Shown here piece by piece: positions 15,004 through 23,776 of a DNA stretch of 38,395 nt. The number at the start of each line of letters is the position of its first letter. Within the stretch, counting starts at the first letter, position 1. The notes under the pieces were generated by a model. It was not told where the DNA came from. It did no database searches and saw only the letters and a list, made by a program, of their open reading frames with translations. The DNA is taken from positions 1 to 38,395 of the forward strand of contig JASHQF010000020.1 of NCBI GenBank assembly GCA_030037695.1. The letters are read 5' to 3'. A program made the position numbers and the translations under genes. Source of the DNA: Thermoplasmata archaeon. GTDB taxonomy: Archaea; Thermoplasmatota; Thermoplasmata; Lutacidiplasmatales; UBA184.

Positions 15004-16356
15004 TCAGCCCTGCGTGACCGAGTAGGTCTCCCAGCTGCCCTCGAGCCCCTTCAGGGGTTGCGACGGCCGTTCGCTGAAGCGGACCCCGGAGCCCACCGAG
15101 AGGTCCCGGACCGTCCGGGAGGTCGCGACCTCGCCCGCGCCTGCGGTGTCGCAGATCCGGGAGGCGATGTGGACCGCGATGCCGGTGATGTCCCCCGGGC
15201 CGACGATGCATTCTCCGGTATGGACGCCCGCCCGCAGGGCGAGGCCCACGCGCCGGGCCTGTTCGCTCAGGGCCTGGGCGCACCGGACGCCCCGCGTCGG
15301 TCCGTCGAACGTGGCCAGCAGCCCGTCGCCCGTGGTCTTCACGATCTCCCCACGGTACCGGGTCACCTCGGTCCGCGCTTCCGAGAGGAAGCGGTCCATC
15401 AGGCTCTTCCACGCCGCGTCCCCGACCGAGGCGGCCCGGCGCGTCGACTCCACCACGTCCACGAAGACGACCGTCTTCAGCACCCGGTCGCTCTCGTCCC
15501 CCGCGCGGGGCAGGTGCTCGAGGAACCCCCGCTGGGCCGCGAGCGACTCGCGTCGGGCCTCGGCGTTGGCCCAGAAGAAGTGGTCGTTCCCCGGGATCGA
15601 GACGAGCTTCGCCCCGGCGACGTGGGCGGCGACGTAATCGGACGCCTCCGCGCGAACGGACCGGTCGCCCGGACACTTCAGCACCAGGGTGGGGACATGG
15701 ACGACGGGCAGGGTGGCACGGACATCGATGTCCAAGTTCAGCCGGGCCAGCACCGCGGAGGCGGAGGGGGAGGAACCGAACCGGATCACGCGGCCGTACC
15801 AGCGTTTGAACTCCGCATCGTCGGTGCGACTCGGCGCCTGGAGCGCCACGAGCCGGTCGATGTACGCAGGAGTTCCCCACTCCTCCTCCGACTGCCGGAT
15901 CGACAGCTCGACCTCCTCCCGTGTCGGCGCGTAGGGGAAATCCGGTGCCCACGAGCCGCGCACGGTGGGCTCGATCAGTATGAGACCGAGGGTGCGCTCG
16001 GGGTACGTCGCCGCGAAGAGCAACGCCATCGCCGCCGTATCGGTGGCGCCGAAGATCACCGCGCGCTCGCAGTGGGCCGAATCCATGACCGCCCGCACGT
16101 CGTCCATCCGGTCCTCGAGCGTGGGGGTCCCGACGACCCGGTCGGAGAGCCCGACGCCACGCTTGTCCCAGAGGATCACCCGGGCGGACTTCGCGAGTTC
16201 CGCGAAGTACTGGGCGGTGGAGGGGTTCTCCCAGACCAGCTCGAGGTGGGAGATCGCCGTCCGTCCGTAGACCAGGTCGACCGGACCTGAACCGAACACG
16301 CTGTAGGCGATCCGAAGGTTGCCGCTCCGGGCGTAACGGACCTCAGGAGGTTCCAT
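15004..16356 (-). CDS. Alpha/beta-hydrolase - class III nucleotide cyclase fusion
   Basis: 450 residues. Residues 1-285 are an alpha/beta hydrolase (ILWDKRGVGLSD, then the elbow region, and a C-terminal GNDHFFW carrying the expected His258). The nucleophile elbow reads G103-A-T105-D-T107 in place of G-x-S-x-G, so serine catalysis is doubtful. Residues 293-450 are a cyclase domain with metal Asp300 (VFVDVVEST) and Asp344 (TTGDG), Lys340 and Asp389. His396 replaces the usual transition-state Asn (GIAVHIASR), a change I know from this fused subfamily. ATG 16356 fits the family N-terminus and a TATA-like CTATATCG at 16386-16394. The hydrolase-like part probably serves as ligand sensor for cAMP synthesis (inference). 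Confidence 0.85.
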   Translation of the reverse strand: MEPPEVRYARSGNLRIAYSVFGSGPVDLVYGRTAISHLELVWENPSTAQYFAELAKSARVILWDKRGVGLSDRVVGTPTLEDRMDDVRAVMDSAHCERAVIFGATDTAAMALLFAATYPERTLGLILIEPTVRGSWAPDFPYAPTREEVELSIRQSEEEWGTPAYIDRLVALQAPSRTDDAEFKRWYGRVIRFGSSPSASAVLARLNLDIDVRATLPVVHVPTLVLKCPGDRSVRAEASDYVAAHVAGAKLVSIPGNDHFFWANAEARRESLAAQRGFLEHLPRAGDESDRVLKTVVFVDVVESTRRAASVGDAAWKSLMDRFLSEARTEVTRYRGEIVKTTGDGLLATFDGPTRGVRCAQALSEQARRVGLALRAGVHTGECIVGPGDITGIAVHIASRICDTAGAGEVATSRTVRDLSVGSGVRFSERPSQPLKGLEGSWETYSVTQG

Positions 16357-16385
16357 CGGGCGCGACACCCCAGCGAAACGGTCGG

Positions 16386-16394
16386 CGATATAGC
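16386..16394 (-). promoter_or_regulatory. TATA-like box for the hydrolase-cyclase gene
   Basis: GCTATATCG on the minus strand, 34 nt upstream of the ATG at 16356, implying a leader of about 7 nt. It supports this start over an open frame that extends a further 116 codons upstream into the divergent gene. Confidence 0.4.
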
Positions 16395-16558
16395 GGTTCC
16401 AACGGCTGGCCGCGCGCGGGAGCCTCCGGGACGTCGGCGGCACAGAGGGGGAGGAACCCCTGCCTCGGGGGGCCCTCCTGTCGCTCGGGCCCCCTCCCGC
16501 CGGACGGCCCCGCACGTCGATCGCGCTGGGAGGGAGGTAACGCCATGTACCGATTCCG

Positions 16559-17542
16559 ATGGACGTCGGCGCTGCGATGCGGGCCGCCGTCGTCCGTGCG
16601 TTCGGCGCCCCGCCATCGTGGAGCGACTTCCCCGAGCCCGCCCCCGAACCGGGCGAACGGGTGGTAGCGGTCTCGGCCGCCGCGGTGAATCCCCTGGTGC
16701 TCACCCGGGCGTCCGGGGCGCACTACAGTGCGGGGACCCAACTCCCGTTCGTGGCTGGGGTCGACGGGGTCGGCAGGTCCGCGGAGGGCGATCGAGTCTA
16801 CTTCAGGGTCGGTCGGCCCCCCTATGGGTCGCTGGCCGAACGCGTGCCGGTCCCGGCGAGCCGAACGCTCCCGGTGCCCGCGGGGGTGTCGGACGTCACC
16901 GCCGCGGCGTCCGCGATCCCGGGGGTCTCGAGCTGGATCCCGCTGACGCGGCTCGCTCCCGTTCGCACGGGCGAGGCCGTGCTCATCAACGGGGCGACCG
17001 GCTCGGCGGGGCGGATGGCCGTCCAGATCGCCCGCCACCTCGGGGTCGACTCGGTCATCGCGACGGGCCGGGACCCTGCGAAGCTCCACGAACTGAACTC
17101 GCTCGGGGCCTCGGAGGTCGTTCCGCTGGGGGAGCCGTGGGACGCCTTCCGGTCGCGCGTCCGGGAGCTCGTGCAGGAGGTAAGGGTCGGTGTGGTGATC
17201 GACTACCTCTGGGGTCCCTCGGCCGAGGCGATCCTCGCGGCGCTCGGCGGACCCGCGGCGCCCCGGGGAAGTGCGAGGGTCCGCTACGTCTCGGTAGGCG
17301 CGATCACCGCAGAGGCCGTCGCGCTCCCGTCGGCCGTGCTTCGGAGCTCCGGCGTCGAGATCCTAGGGAGCGGCATCGGGGCCTCTCCGGACGCTGAGAT
17401 CGTCGAAGGGACCCGTGAGTTCTTTGCCGCCCTGGAGCAGCGGAAGTTCCGGGTCGACGCCGAGGAGCAACCGATGCCGAGCGTCGAGCGTAACTGGGGC
17501 AGGACCGGCGGAGAGCGGCGGTTGGTGTTCACGCTCCCGTAG
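16559..17542 (+). CDS. Zinc-independent MDR-family reductase (quinone oxidoreductase-like)
   Basis: 327 residues. The N-terminal GroES-like domain starts MRAAVVRAFG, as in quinone oxidoreductases, with AAAVNPLVL and PFVAGVDGVG. The Rossmann domain has AVLINGATGSAGRMAVQIAR (G-A-T-G-S-A-G in place of AxxGxxG) and ends with a short catalytic domain. None of the structural or catalytic zinc cysteines of alcohol dehydrogenases is present, so it should be an NADPH-dependent enone or quinone reductase. ATG 16577 (MRAAVV) is an equally good start; ATG 16545 follows GGAGGT but is out of frame. Divergent from the hydrolase-cyclase gene, with about 200 nt between the starts. Confidence 0.8.
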   Translation: MDVGAAMRAAVVRAFGAPPSWSDFPEPAPEPGERVVAVSAAAVNPLVLTRASGAHYSAGTQLPFVAGVDGVGRSAEGDRVYFRVGRPPYGSLAERVPVPASRTLPVPAGVSDVTAAASAIPGVSSWIPLTRLAPVRTGEAVLINGATGSAGRMAVQIARHLGVDSVIATGRDPAKLHELNSLGASEVVPLGEPWDAFRSRVRELVQEVRVGVVIDYLWGPSAEAILAALGGPAAPRGSARVRYVSVGAITAEAVALPSAVLRSSGVEILGSGIGASPDAEIVEGTREFFAALEQRKFRVDAEEQPMPSVERNWGRTGGERRLVFTLP

Positions 17543-17773
17543 GCGAGCCTTGGGCCGCCCCGACCGGGCCAGGGGGCGGGATCCGATTCCGGAGGGAGCC
17601 CCCTGGGATGGAAGTTTTCGGGCTCCATGGGCGAATCCTACAGCGAATTCGCAGGAGCTGGGGCGCGGGGGATTCTTGAGCCGCTACGGCGGAATCGCGT
17701 GGGCCCGGCCCGCGCTCTCTCTCCGCCCGGGGTGCGGCTGGTTTCGTTCCTCCCGCGAGCGCCTCCAGATGCG

Positions 17774-17780
17774 CTTAAGG
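17774..17780 (+). promoter_or_regulatory. TATA-like box for cyclase copy C
   Basis: CTTAAGG centred 26 nt before GTG 17802. The frame is open much further upstream, and ATG 17769 would lie in front of this element, so the promoter decides for GTG 17802. Confidence 0.5.
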
Positions 17781-17801
17781 AACCGGACGCATCGCAAGCC
17801 C

Positions 17802-19760
17802 GTGGCCGCCGACCGCCGCCTCGCGGCTGTGATGTTCACGGACACGGTCGGCTACACGGCGTCGACGCAGACCAACGAGGGGCACGCCCTCGATCTCCTG
17901 CGCCAGCAGAGCGAGCTGCTCCGCCCCGTCGTCGCCCTGCATCAGGGGCGCGAGGTGAAGTCGACGGGCGACGGGTTCCTGGTCGAGTTCGACAGCGCCC
18001 TGAAGGCCGTGCAGTGCGCCGTGAACATCCAACGGCGGATCTCCGAGCGGAACTCCGAGGGGGGCCAGAAGCCGATCCGGATCCGCATCGGCGTGCACCT
18101 GGGGGACGTCGTTCGGACGGGCCCCGACATCCTGGGCGATGCGGTGAACATCGCGGCCCGGATCGAACCGCTCGCCGAGCCGGGGGGCATCTGCGTCTCG
18201 GGGGCGGTCTTCGAGCAGGTGCGCTCGAAGGTCACGGACCAGTTCGAGAAGCTCGAGCCGCGGGTCCTCAAGGGCCTCGCCGCTCCGATCGACGTCTACC
18301 GCGTGGTGCCCTCGTGGGAAGGGAGCGGCGGGAGCGTCGCGAGGGACGCCGCGCTCCTCGCGGACAAGACCCGGATCGCCGTGCTCCCGTTCGCCAACAT
18401 CAGCCCGGACCCGAACGACGAGTACTTCGCGGACGGGCTGACGGAGGAGCTGATCGCCAACCTGTCGCTCGTACCGGGCCTCAAGGTGATCGCCCGGACC
18501 TCGGTGATCGGGTACAAGAAGGCCGAGAAGAAGGTCGCCGCGATCGGCAAGGAGCTCGGGGTCGGGACGGTCGTCGAGGGGAGCGTCCGGCGGGCCGCGA
18601 ACAAGATCCGGGTCACCGTGCAGGTGATCGACGTCGCCACGGAGGAGCATCTCTGGACGGCGAAGTACGACGACGATCTCGACGACATCTTCGCCGTCCA
18701 GAGCGAGATCGCCACGAAGGTCGCGACCTCGCTGCCCGGGAGCCTCGTCCAACCCCAGGTCCCGGTGCCGGAGCTCGAGCGCCCGAAGGAGACCCAGGCG
18801 TACCTCGCCTACCTCCAGGGGCAGTCGCTCATCTGGAAGACGGACGAGCCGTCCTTGCGCAAGTCGCTGGACCATTTCCAACGGGCGATCGAGACCGATC
18901 CGACGTTCGCGCGGGCCTACGCCGGCCTCGCCCGGGCGTACATCAACCTCGGCAACGAGGGGTACCTCACCTGGACCGGCGCGATCGAGATGGGCCAGGC
19001 GGCCGCCGAGCGGGCGAGCAAGCTCGATCCGGATCTCGCGGAGGCGCACGAGCTGCTCGGGGAGCTCGCGTTCATGGCCGACGCTCCGGCGGAGATCCTC
19101 GACAAGGAGCTGCGCCGGGCCCTGGAGCTGAACCCCAACCTCGCGCAGGCCCACAGCATGCTGAGCTCGCTGGCCGGCTCCTTCGGGATCCTGGAGTCGT
19201 ACCTCCTCCTCGCGGACGAGGCGTACCGGCTCGATCCGCTCTCCCCGCCGATGATCCGCCGGCAGGGCGAGGCGTACTTCAACTCGGGTCAGTACGAGGA
19301 GGCGCTGGCCCACTGGAAGAAGCACATCGAGTCGGACCCGCTCGACGCCTACCGCGGGATGGCCGAGTACTGCATCTTCAAGGGGGATCTCGCGGGGGCC
19401 GAGAAGATGGTACGCGAGGTCGAGCGCGTGGCTCCGAACAGCGACCCCGCGTTCCTCTGGCGAGGGTACCTCGCGGCGCTGCACGGCGATCGGGCCACCG
19501 CGGAGCGCATGATCGCCAAGATCGACGAGGTGTTCAAGAAGGGAAGTTCGCGCCAGTCGTCGATCGGGTACATCTACTACGCGCTCGGCGAGCTCGACCG
19601 GTTCTTCGAGTACATGGTCGCGGCGGCGAAGAACCACACGCTGCAGGCGGTGCGGGTCCGCCTCTCTCCGCTGCTGGCGGCGGCCCGGAGGGATCCGCGG
19701 TTCGTGATGCTCGTGATCCAGGCCGGGCGGCCGATGCAGGCCTCCAAGCACGCGGGCTGA
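17802..19760 (+). CDS. Class III nucleotide cyclase - TolB-like - TPR protein (copy C)
   Basis: 652 residues from GTG 17802; the N-terminus VAADRRLAAVMFTD aligns with the starts of copies A and B. Cyclase residues: Asp14, Asp57, Lys53, Asp109, Asn116 and Arg120 (GDAVNIAAR), a complete adenylate-cyclase-type set. The TolB-like module starts RIAVLPFANISPDPNDEY and includes LTEELIANL and VEGSVRRA. The C-terminal third is TPR, with repeats such as AHSMLSSLAG and YEEALAHWKKH. Unlike copies A and B it is on the plus strand, about 3.9 kb from copy B, so the cluster is not a simple tandem duplication. Cytoplasmic; no operon partner. Confidence 0.87.
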   Translation: MAADRRLAAVMFTDTVGYTASTQTNEGHALDLLRQQSELLRPVVALHQGREVKSTGDGFLVEFDSALKAVQCAVNIQRRISERNSEGGQKPIRIRIGVHLGDVVRTGPDILGDAVNIAARIEPLAEPGGICVSGAVFEQVRSKVTDQFEKLEPRVLKGLAAPIDVYRVVPSWEGSGGSVARDAALLADKTRIAVLPFANISPDPNDEYFADGLTEELIANLSLVPGLKVIARTSVIGYKKAEKKVAAIGKELGVGTVVEGSVRRAANKIRVTVQVIDVATEEHLWTAKYDDDLDDIFAVQSEIATKVATSLPGSLVQPQVPVPELERPKETQAYLAYLQGQSLIWKTDEPSLRKSLDHFQRAIETDPTFARAYAGLARAYINLGNEGYLTWTGAIEMGQAAAERASKLDPDLAEAHELLGELAFMADAPAEILDKELRRALELNPNLAQAHSMLSSLAGSFGILESYLLLADEAYRLDPLSPPMIRRQGEAYFNSGQYEEALAHWKKHIESDPLDAYRGMAEYCIFKGDLAGAEKMVREVERVAPNSDPAFLWRGYLAALHGDRATAERMIAKIDEVFKKGSSRQSSIGYIYYALGELDRFFEYMVAAAKNHTLQAVRVRLSPLLAAARRDPRFVMLVIQAGRPMQASKHAG

Positions 19761-19794
19761 CGCGCGGACGACGGCACCGCGGGCGCGCGGGGAC

Positions 19795-20190
19795 CTAGTC
19801 CTCGGGGTTCAGGGTGAGGACGTTCCCGTCCGGGTCCGCGATGCGGGCGAACTTCCCCCACGGTCGTTTCGTCACGGGCGCGTCCAGCCGGACCCCGCGG
19901 CGCTCCAGCTCGGCGACCTTCTTCTCGAAGTTGCCGCGCACGTGGAACGTGATCCCCTGGTTCCCCGGGCTCAGCTCTTCCCCGATCTCCGAGCCCTGGC
20001 AGAGATGGATCAGCCCGTTCTCGCCCCGGTGCCCCACGGTCACCCAGTGGCCGAGGTCCTGGACGACCTCGAGATCGAGCTGGGACGTGTACCAGGCCAC
20101 CGCTCGCTGGCGGTCCGACACCACGATCGTGATCGCGAAGAGGTAGAGCTCCGACTCGTGCGGGGACTTCGCCTTCGAGGTCGCTGCCAT
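19795..20190 (-). CDS. VOC-family (glyoxalase/bleomycin resistance superfamily) protein
   Basis: 131 residues from ATG 20190. Single VOC module: ITIVVSDRQRAVAWYTSQLDLEV in the first beta-alpha-beta unit, and the terminal IADPDGNVLTL block that places the metal-ligand Glu/Asp region. HLCQ and the EELSPGNQGITFHV strand are in the right order. Members bind a metal and act on, or sequester, small electrophiles; the His ligand at the start of the fold is not obvious, so enzymatic activity is uncertain. The frame is open 62 codons further upstream but that part is Arg/Pro-rich shadow sequence. It converges with cyclase copy C, 34 nt apart. Confidence 0.75.
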   Translation of the reverse strand: MAATSKAKSPHESELYLFAITIVVSDRQRAVAWYTSQLDLEVVQDLGHWVTVGHRGENGLIHLCQGSEIGEELSPGNQGITFHVRGNFEKKVAELERRGVRLDAPVTKRPWGKFARIADPDGNVLTLNPED

Positions 20191-20562
20191 GGAGCGGGCA
20201 CGGCGCCTACGGTCAAGATGACGCGGGGGGTCCAGGGGAGGCGTTCGAGGGCGCCGAGGACGAGCGAGCCGCCGGGTCGACGCGCGCTCGGGACCGAGGT
20301 ATCGGGCCGGCGCACCGCGCGCGAGCCAGCCTACGACCGTCGTTTCAGGGCCCGGCGAAGGTGATCGTCGAACCAAGTACGGTACAACCAGAACCGGCGG
20401 GGGAAGAGGAGTTCGCTCGGAGCAGCTCCGGTCTCGCCGGAGCTAGCCGTTTCCCGCCACGACCCGATCTACGCTTTCGGGCCCGCCGGGGCAGCGCTCC
20501 GCGGTCCGGGGTCGGCAGTGCAACGCGTATCCCGAGCCTTCGCCTCCGGGACCCCGACGCAG
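20191..20562. other. Intergenic region between the VOC and GNAT genes
   Basis: About 370 nt between divergent genes. It should hold both promoters; gtatcc at 20525-20530 is a weak TATA candidate for the GNAT gene. No recognisable gene or RNA seen. Confidence 0.35.
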
Positions 20563-21108
20563 ATGGAGAGGAACGCCTCTTCCGGCGCCGCGGGCACCGG
20601 GCTCGCCTCGTGCCGGCGGGTGCGTTGGCCGGACGATCTCCCGACGGTCCGTCGCCTCTTCCTGGACTACCGGCAATGGCTTGCGGACCACCAGGATCCC
20701 GACGCTCGATCGAGACCCAGGGTGCTGTCGGGGCTCTCCCTGGTCGACCGGCTCATCGCGGAGCTCCCCGGGGCCTACGGACCCCCGACCGGTGACATCC
20801 TGCTGTGGTTCCAGGACGGGAGCGTCGTCGCGTGCGGTGCGCTTCGTGAGCTAGTGCCCCGGGTCGGTGAGATCAAGCGCATCTACGTTCGACCGGAGTT
20901 CCGCGGCAAGGGGTTCGGGCCCACGTTCGTCCGAGCGCTCCTCGACCGGGCGCGGGAGGTCGGGTACGAGCGGCTGCGGGTCGACACGTTGCCGTCGATG
21001 CAGGCTGCGATCGAGTTCTACCAGGAGCTCGGGTTCCGCCCGATCCCCTCGTTCTGGCCCCACCCCGTGAGGGACGCGCTGTTCTTCGAGCGTCGCCTCG
21101 TCGACTGA
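20563..21108 (+). CDS. GNAT-family N-acetyltransferase
   Basis: 181 residues from ATG 20563. Acetyl-CoA binding motif A is EIKRIYVRPEFRGKGFGPTF, with the R-x-x-G-x-G/A type pyrophosphate loop (RGKGFG), and motif B is AIEFYQELGFRPIPSFW. The N-terminal part (VRRLFLDYRQWLADH) is typical of small GNATs acting on amino-acid-like or small amine substrates, but no substrate can be named. A GTG 15 codons upstream is an alternative start. Monocistronic. Confidence 0.85.
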   Translation: MERNASSGAAGTGLASCRRVRWPDDLPTVRRLFLDYRQWLADHQDPDARSRPRVLSGLSLVDRLIAELPGAYGPPTGDILLWFQDGSVVACGALRELVPRVGEIKRIYVRPEFRGKGFGPTFVRALLDRAREVGYERLRVDTLPSMQAAIEFYQELGFRPIPSFWPHPVRDALFFERRLVD

Positions 21109-21281
21109 TCTCAGGTGCCGCCGGTGCGGGCGTCTCCCGAGCCCCCGGGGACCCGTGGCTCGGATGCCCTCCCCCCTCGGGACCCGAGTAGGCGAGCGGA
21201 AGGGGACCTAGACCCACGGAAGGACCCCGATCTTGGCCCCCCTTCCGCGGGTCGCGAAGCACGCTCCTCAACGGCTTTCAG

Positions 21282-21938
21282 GTGCGGGGGGTAGCCCGCA
21301 GGGTGAGACCCACGACCCGAGGCGCCTGCTCGCCCCGCCACTGGCTCGGGTACTATCGATGGACGGCGGACCGACCGCCGCGGGAGCTCCTGCTCCAAAC
21401 GCTGAACCACATCGACTGGGAGGGCCGACGGCGACGCCGCCGCGAGGCGGTCGAGCTCGGGTTCGGCTCGGGGACCGACGCGCTCGAGCTCCTCCGCCGA
21501 GGCTGGCGCGTGCTGGCGATCGACGGGCAGGTGGCCGCCGCGAAGTTCCTGGAGCGTCGCGTGCCCCCGCGGCTGCGCGCCTCGCTGACCACGGTGGTCG
21601 CCCCGATGGAGGGGCTGGAGCTGCCTCCGACCGACCTCGTCTACGCCAGCTTCTCGCTCCCGTTCTGCGACCCGGAGCGTTTCCCCGACCTTTGGCGGAC
21701 CATCCGTACGTCGCTCCGACCCGGGGGGCATTTTGCGGGTCAGCTGTTCGGGACCGACGATGCCTGGGCCGGTCGCCGACCGTTCAGCTTCTTCGACCGG
21801 GCCGGAGTGCAGCGCCTGGCCCGGGGGTACACGATCGAGCTCCTGCGGGAGACGGTCGAGGAGGGCCGATCGTACCGCGGGCCGAAGCATTGGCACTACT
21901 TCGATGTGATCCTGGAAAAGCCCGGCCGTGTGCCTTGA
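21282..21938 (+). CDS. Class I SAM-dependent methyltransferase
   Basis: 218 residues. Motif I is VELGFGSGTDALELLRRGW, then VLAIDGQ with the acidic residue that binds the SAM ribose, and a DLVYASFSLPFC motif IV region followed by LRPGGHFAGQLFG. This order is typical of small-molecule methyltransferases of the TehB/UbiE class. The aromatic N-terminal segment (WLGYYRWTADRPP) and the final HWHYFDVILEK complete the fold. GTG 21282 opens the frame; GTG 21303 would suit a weak TATA-like ggctttcagg about 27 nt upstream. It converges with the CurA-like gene, 57 nt apart. The substrate is unknown. Confidence 0.8.
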   Translation: MRGVARRVRPTTRGACSPRHWLGYYRWTADRPPRELLLQTLNHIDWEGRRRRRREAVELGFGSGTDALELLRRGWRVLAIDGQVAAAKFLERRVPPRLRASLTTVVAPMEGLELPPTDLVYASFSLPFCDPERFPDLWRTIRTSLRPGGHFAGQLFGTDDAWAGRRPFSFFDRAGVQRLARGYTIELLRETVEEGRSYRGPKHWHYFDVILEKPGRVP

Positions 21939-21995
21939 GGCGGACCGCCCCGGCCCACGGCCGCCCGTTCGCGGCCCGTACGGCTTCGGAAGAAC

Positions 21996-23075
21996 TCACG
22001 CCAGGGCGTCCGGCCGTGCGAGATCCGGGGTCCGCTCCGAGTCGACGCCGGGTCCGTCCATCCGGAGCAGTTGCTTGCCCACGTTCTCCCCGGCGTACAG
22101 ACGGGCCAGCCCGCGAGGGGCCTCGCGAAGGCCCACGAGGACGTCCTCCTTGGACTTGAGGCGGCCCGACCGGAGCAGCGGCAGCATCGCCGAGATCGCC
22201 TCCTCCCGCCGAGGGATGTAGTCCCGGCCCAGCAGGCCCTCCATCCTTCCGTTGACCATGACGAGGTTGAGGTAGCTCCCCGGACCGGGGGGCGGGGGCT
22301 GCACGGCGTAGCGGGAGGTCGCGCCACTCAACACTACGCGCCCGCCCTGCCTCAACCGCTCCAGCGCGAGGTCGAGGAGGGGCCCGCCGTCGTTGTCGAA
22401 GAAGATGTCGATGCCGTCCGGGCAGAGGGCGGCGAGCCGCGGGCCGACGTCCTCGCTCTTGTAGTTGATCGCGGCGTCGACCCCCGCCTCGCGGGTCAGC
22501 CACTCGCACTTCGCCGCCGATCCCGCCACCCCGATCACCCGAAGGCCGTGGATCTTGGCGAGCTGCGAGGCGATCGAGCCCACCCCTCCCGCCGCCCCCG
22601 AGATGACGATCGTCTCCCCGCGCTTCGGCCGGGCGACCTCGTGGATGCCAAAGTACGCGACGAGGCCGGTGAGCCCGAACACTCCGAGCGCCCAGTTGGG
22701 GGGGATCCCGTCCGGGACCCGGTAGGTCGGGCTGAAGCTCTTTCCGTCGGTGACGGAATAGTCCTCCCAGCCCATATGGCCGTGCACGATCTGCCCGGGC
22801 GAGAACTCGGGGTGGCGCGACTCGACGATGCGCGAGACCGCGATCGTGCTCATCGCCTCCCCGAGCGGGATCCCGCCGGAGTCCGGCACCGCAGGGTCGG
22901 CCGGGGCGATCAGGAACCGCTGCGTGGGTTCGAAGGAGAACCAGAGATTGCGGGCGAGGAACTGCCCGTCGGCCGGGGTAGGCACAGGAGACTCGACCCA
23001 CCGGAAGTTCGCCTCGGAGATCTCCCCGGCGGAGTGCCGGGCCACGAGCCACCTCCGGTTCGTCCGGGCCGTCAT
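21996..23075 (-). CDS. CurA-like NADP-dependent MDR oxidoreductase
   Basis: 359 residues from ATG 23075. It has the prostaglandin reductase/CurA layout: N-terminal NRRWLVARH, EPTQRFLI, and GWEDYSVTDG; a Rossmann region with ETIVISGAAGGVGSIASQLA; and FFDNDGGPLLDLALERL followed by a Gly-rich strand. No zinc ligands. Such enzymes reduce alpha,beta-unsaturated ketones with NADPH. The start is supported by family N-termini (R-x-W-x-L-A) and a TATA-like GCTATCGC near 23096-23103. This is the second zinc-independent MDR enzyme in the window, with only distant similarity to the one at 16559. Confidence 0.88.
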   Translation of the reverse strand: MTARTNRRWLVARHSAGEISEANFRWVESPVPTPADGQFLARNLWFSFEPTQRFLIAPADPAVPDSGGIPLGEAMSTIAVSRIVESRHPEFSPGQIVHGHMGWEDYSVTDGKSFSPTYRVPDGIPPNWALGVFGLTGLVAYFGIHEVARPKRGETIVISGAAGGVGSIASQLAKIHGLRVIGVAGSAAKCEWLTREAGVDAAINYKSEDVGPRLAALCPDGIDIFFDNDGGPLLDLALERLRQGGRVVLSGATSRYAVQPPPPGPGSYLNLVMVNGRMEGLLGRDYIPRREEAISAMLPLLRSGRLKSKEDVLVGLREAPRGLARLYAGENVGKQLLRMDGPGVDSERTPDLARPDALA

Positions 23076-23227
23076 GCTGGGTCCCCTCGCCTTGAGCGAT
23101 AGCGCTTCCGCGACGTAGTCTCCGCCACGGTCTATAGCTTGTCGAACCTTCGGGGAGGTTCGGTGCACGGCCCGAGGGTCGTGCGTGACTCGCGATTATC
23201 ATCCCCGCCGGCGTGGGCCCGCGGCAG

Positions 23228-23743
23228 ATGGACCCGACCGTCACCGTCCGGAGGATCGAGGAGCGGGAGTGGCTCGCGTTCCGCGCGCTCCGGCTCCGTT
23301 CGCTGAAGAGCGATCCGCTCGCGTTCGGCAGTACCCTCGCGAAGGAAGCGAAATACCCCGACGGAAAGTGGCAGGAGTGGTGCCGCTACGGCGCCATCAG
23401 CCCCGAAGGGGCGACGTTCGTCGCCGTCGACCGTGCCGACGCCCTCGTCGGGATGGTCGGATCGTTCACCGACACGGGCCGGCCCCACCTCTGGGGGCTC
23501 TGGGTGCGGCCCGAGCATCGCCGCCGATCGATCGGCCGGCAGCTGATGGACGCCGTGCTCGACTGGGTCGACCACGCCGGCCCGCCGCGGGCGGTGCTCC
23601 TCGACGTGAACCCGTCCCGGGACGGTGCCGTACGGCTCTACGAAGCGCTCGGCTTCGCCTTCAGCGGGATCGAGCAGCCGCTCGGTCACGATCCGCCGGC
23701 GATCGCTCGCCAGATGGTGCGACCGACGGCCGGCGGCCGCTGA
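23228..23743 (+). CDS. GNAT-family N-acetyltransferase
   Basis: 171 residues from ATG 23228. N-terminal VTVRRIEEREWLAFRALRLR, then motif A HLWGLWVRPEHRRRSIGRQL. The loop reads R-R-R-S-I-G, a slightly altered Q/R-x-x-G-x-G/A with Ser in the middle glycine position. Motif B is GAVRLYEALGFAFSGIEQPL. It resembles the general GNAT group often annotated as RimI-like, but no substrate is supported. The GATTATC element at 23194-23200 is ~30 nt upstream and supports this ATG over the one five codons earlier. Confidence 0.85.
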   Translation: MDPTVTVRRIEEREWLAFRALRLRSLKSDPLAFGSTLAKEAKYPDGKWQEWCRYGAISPEGATFVAVDRADALVGMVGSFTDTGRPHLWGLWVRPEHRRRSIGRQLMDAVLDWVDHAGPPRAVLLDVNPSRDGAVRLYEALGFAFSGIEQPLGHDPPAIARQMVRPTAGGR

Positions 23744-23776
23744 GCGAGGGACCTGATCGCGGTTCGCGGCCCAAGA

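Noticed and set aside
16545..16560. ATG 16545 after a good GGAGGT as start of the MDR gene.
   Set aside because: It is out of frame with the reductase; the family N-terminus MRAAVVRAFG is read from ATG 16577 or 16559.
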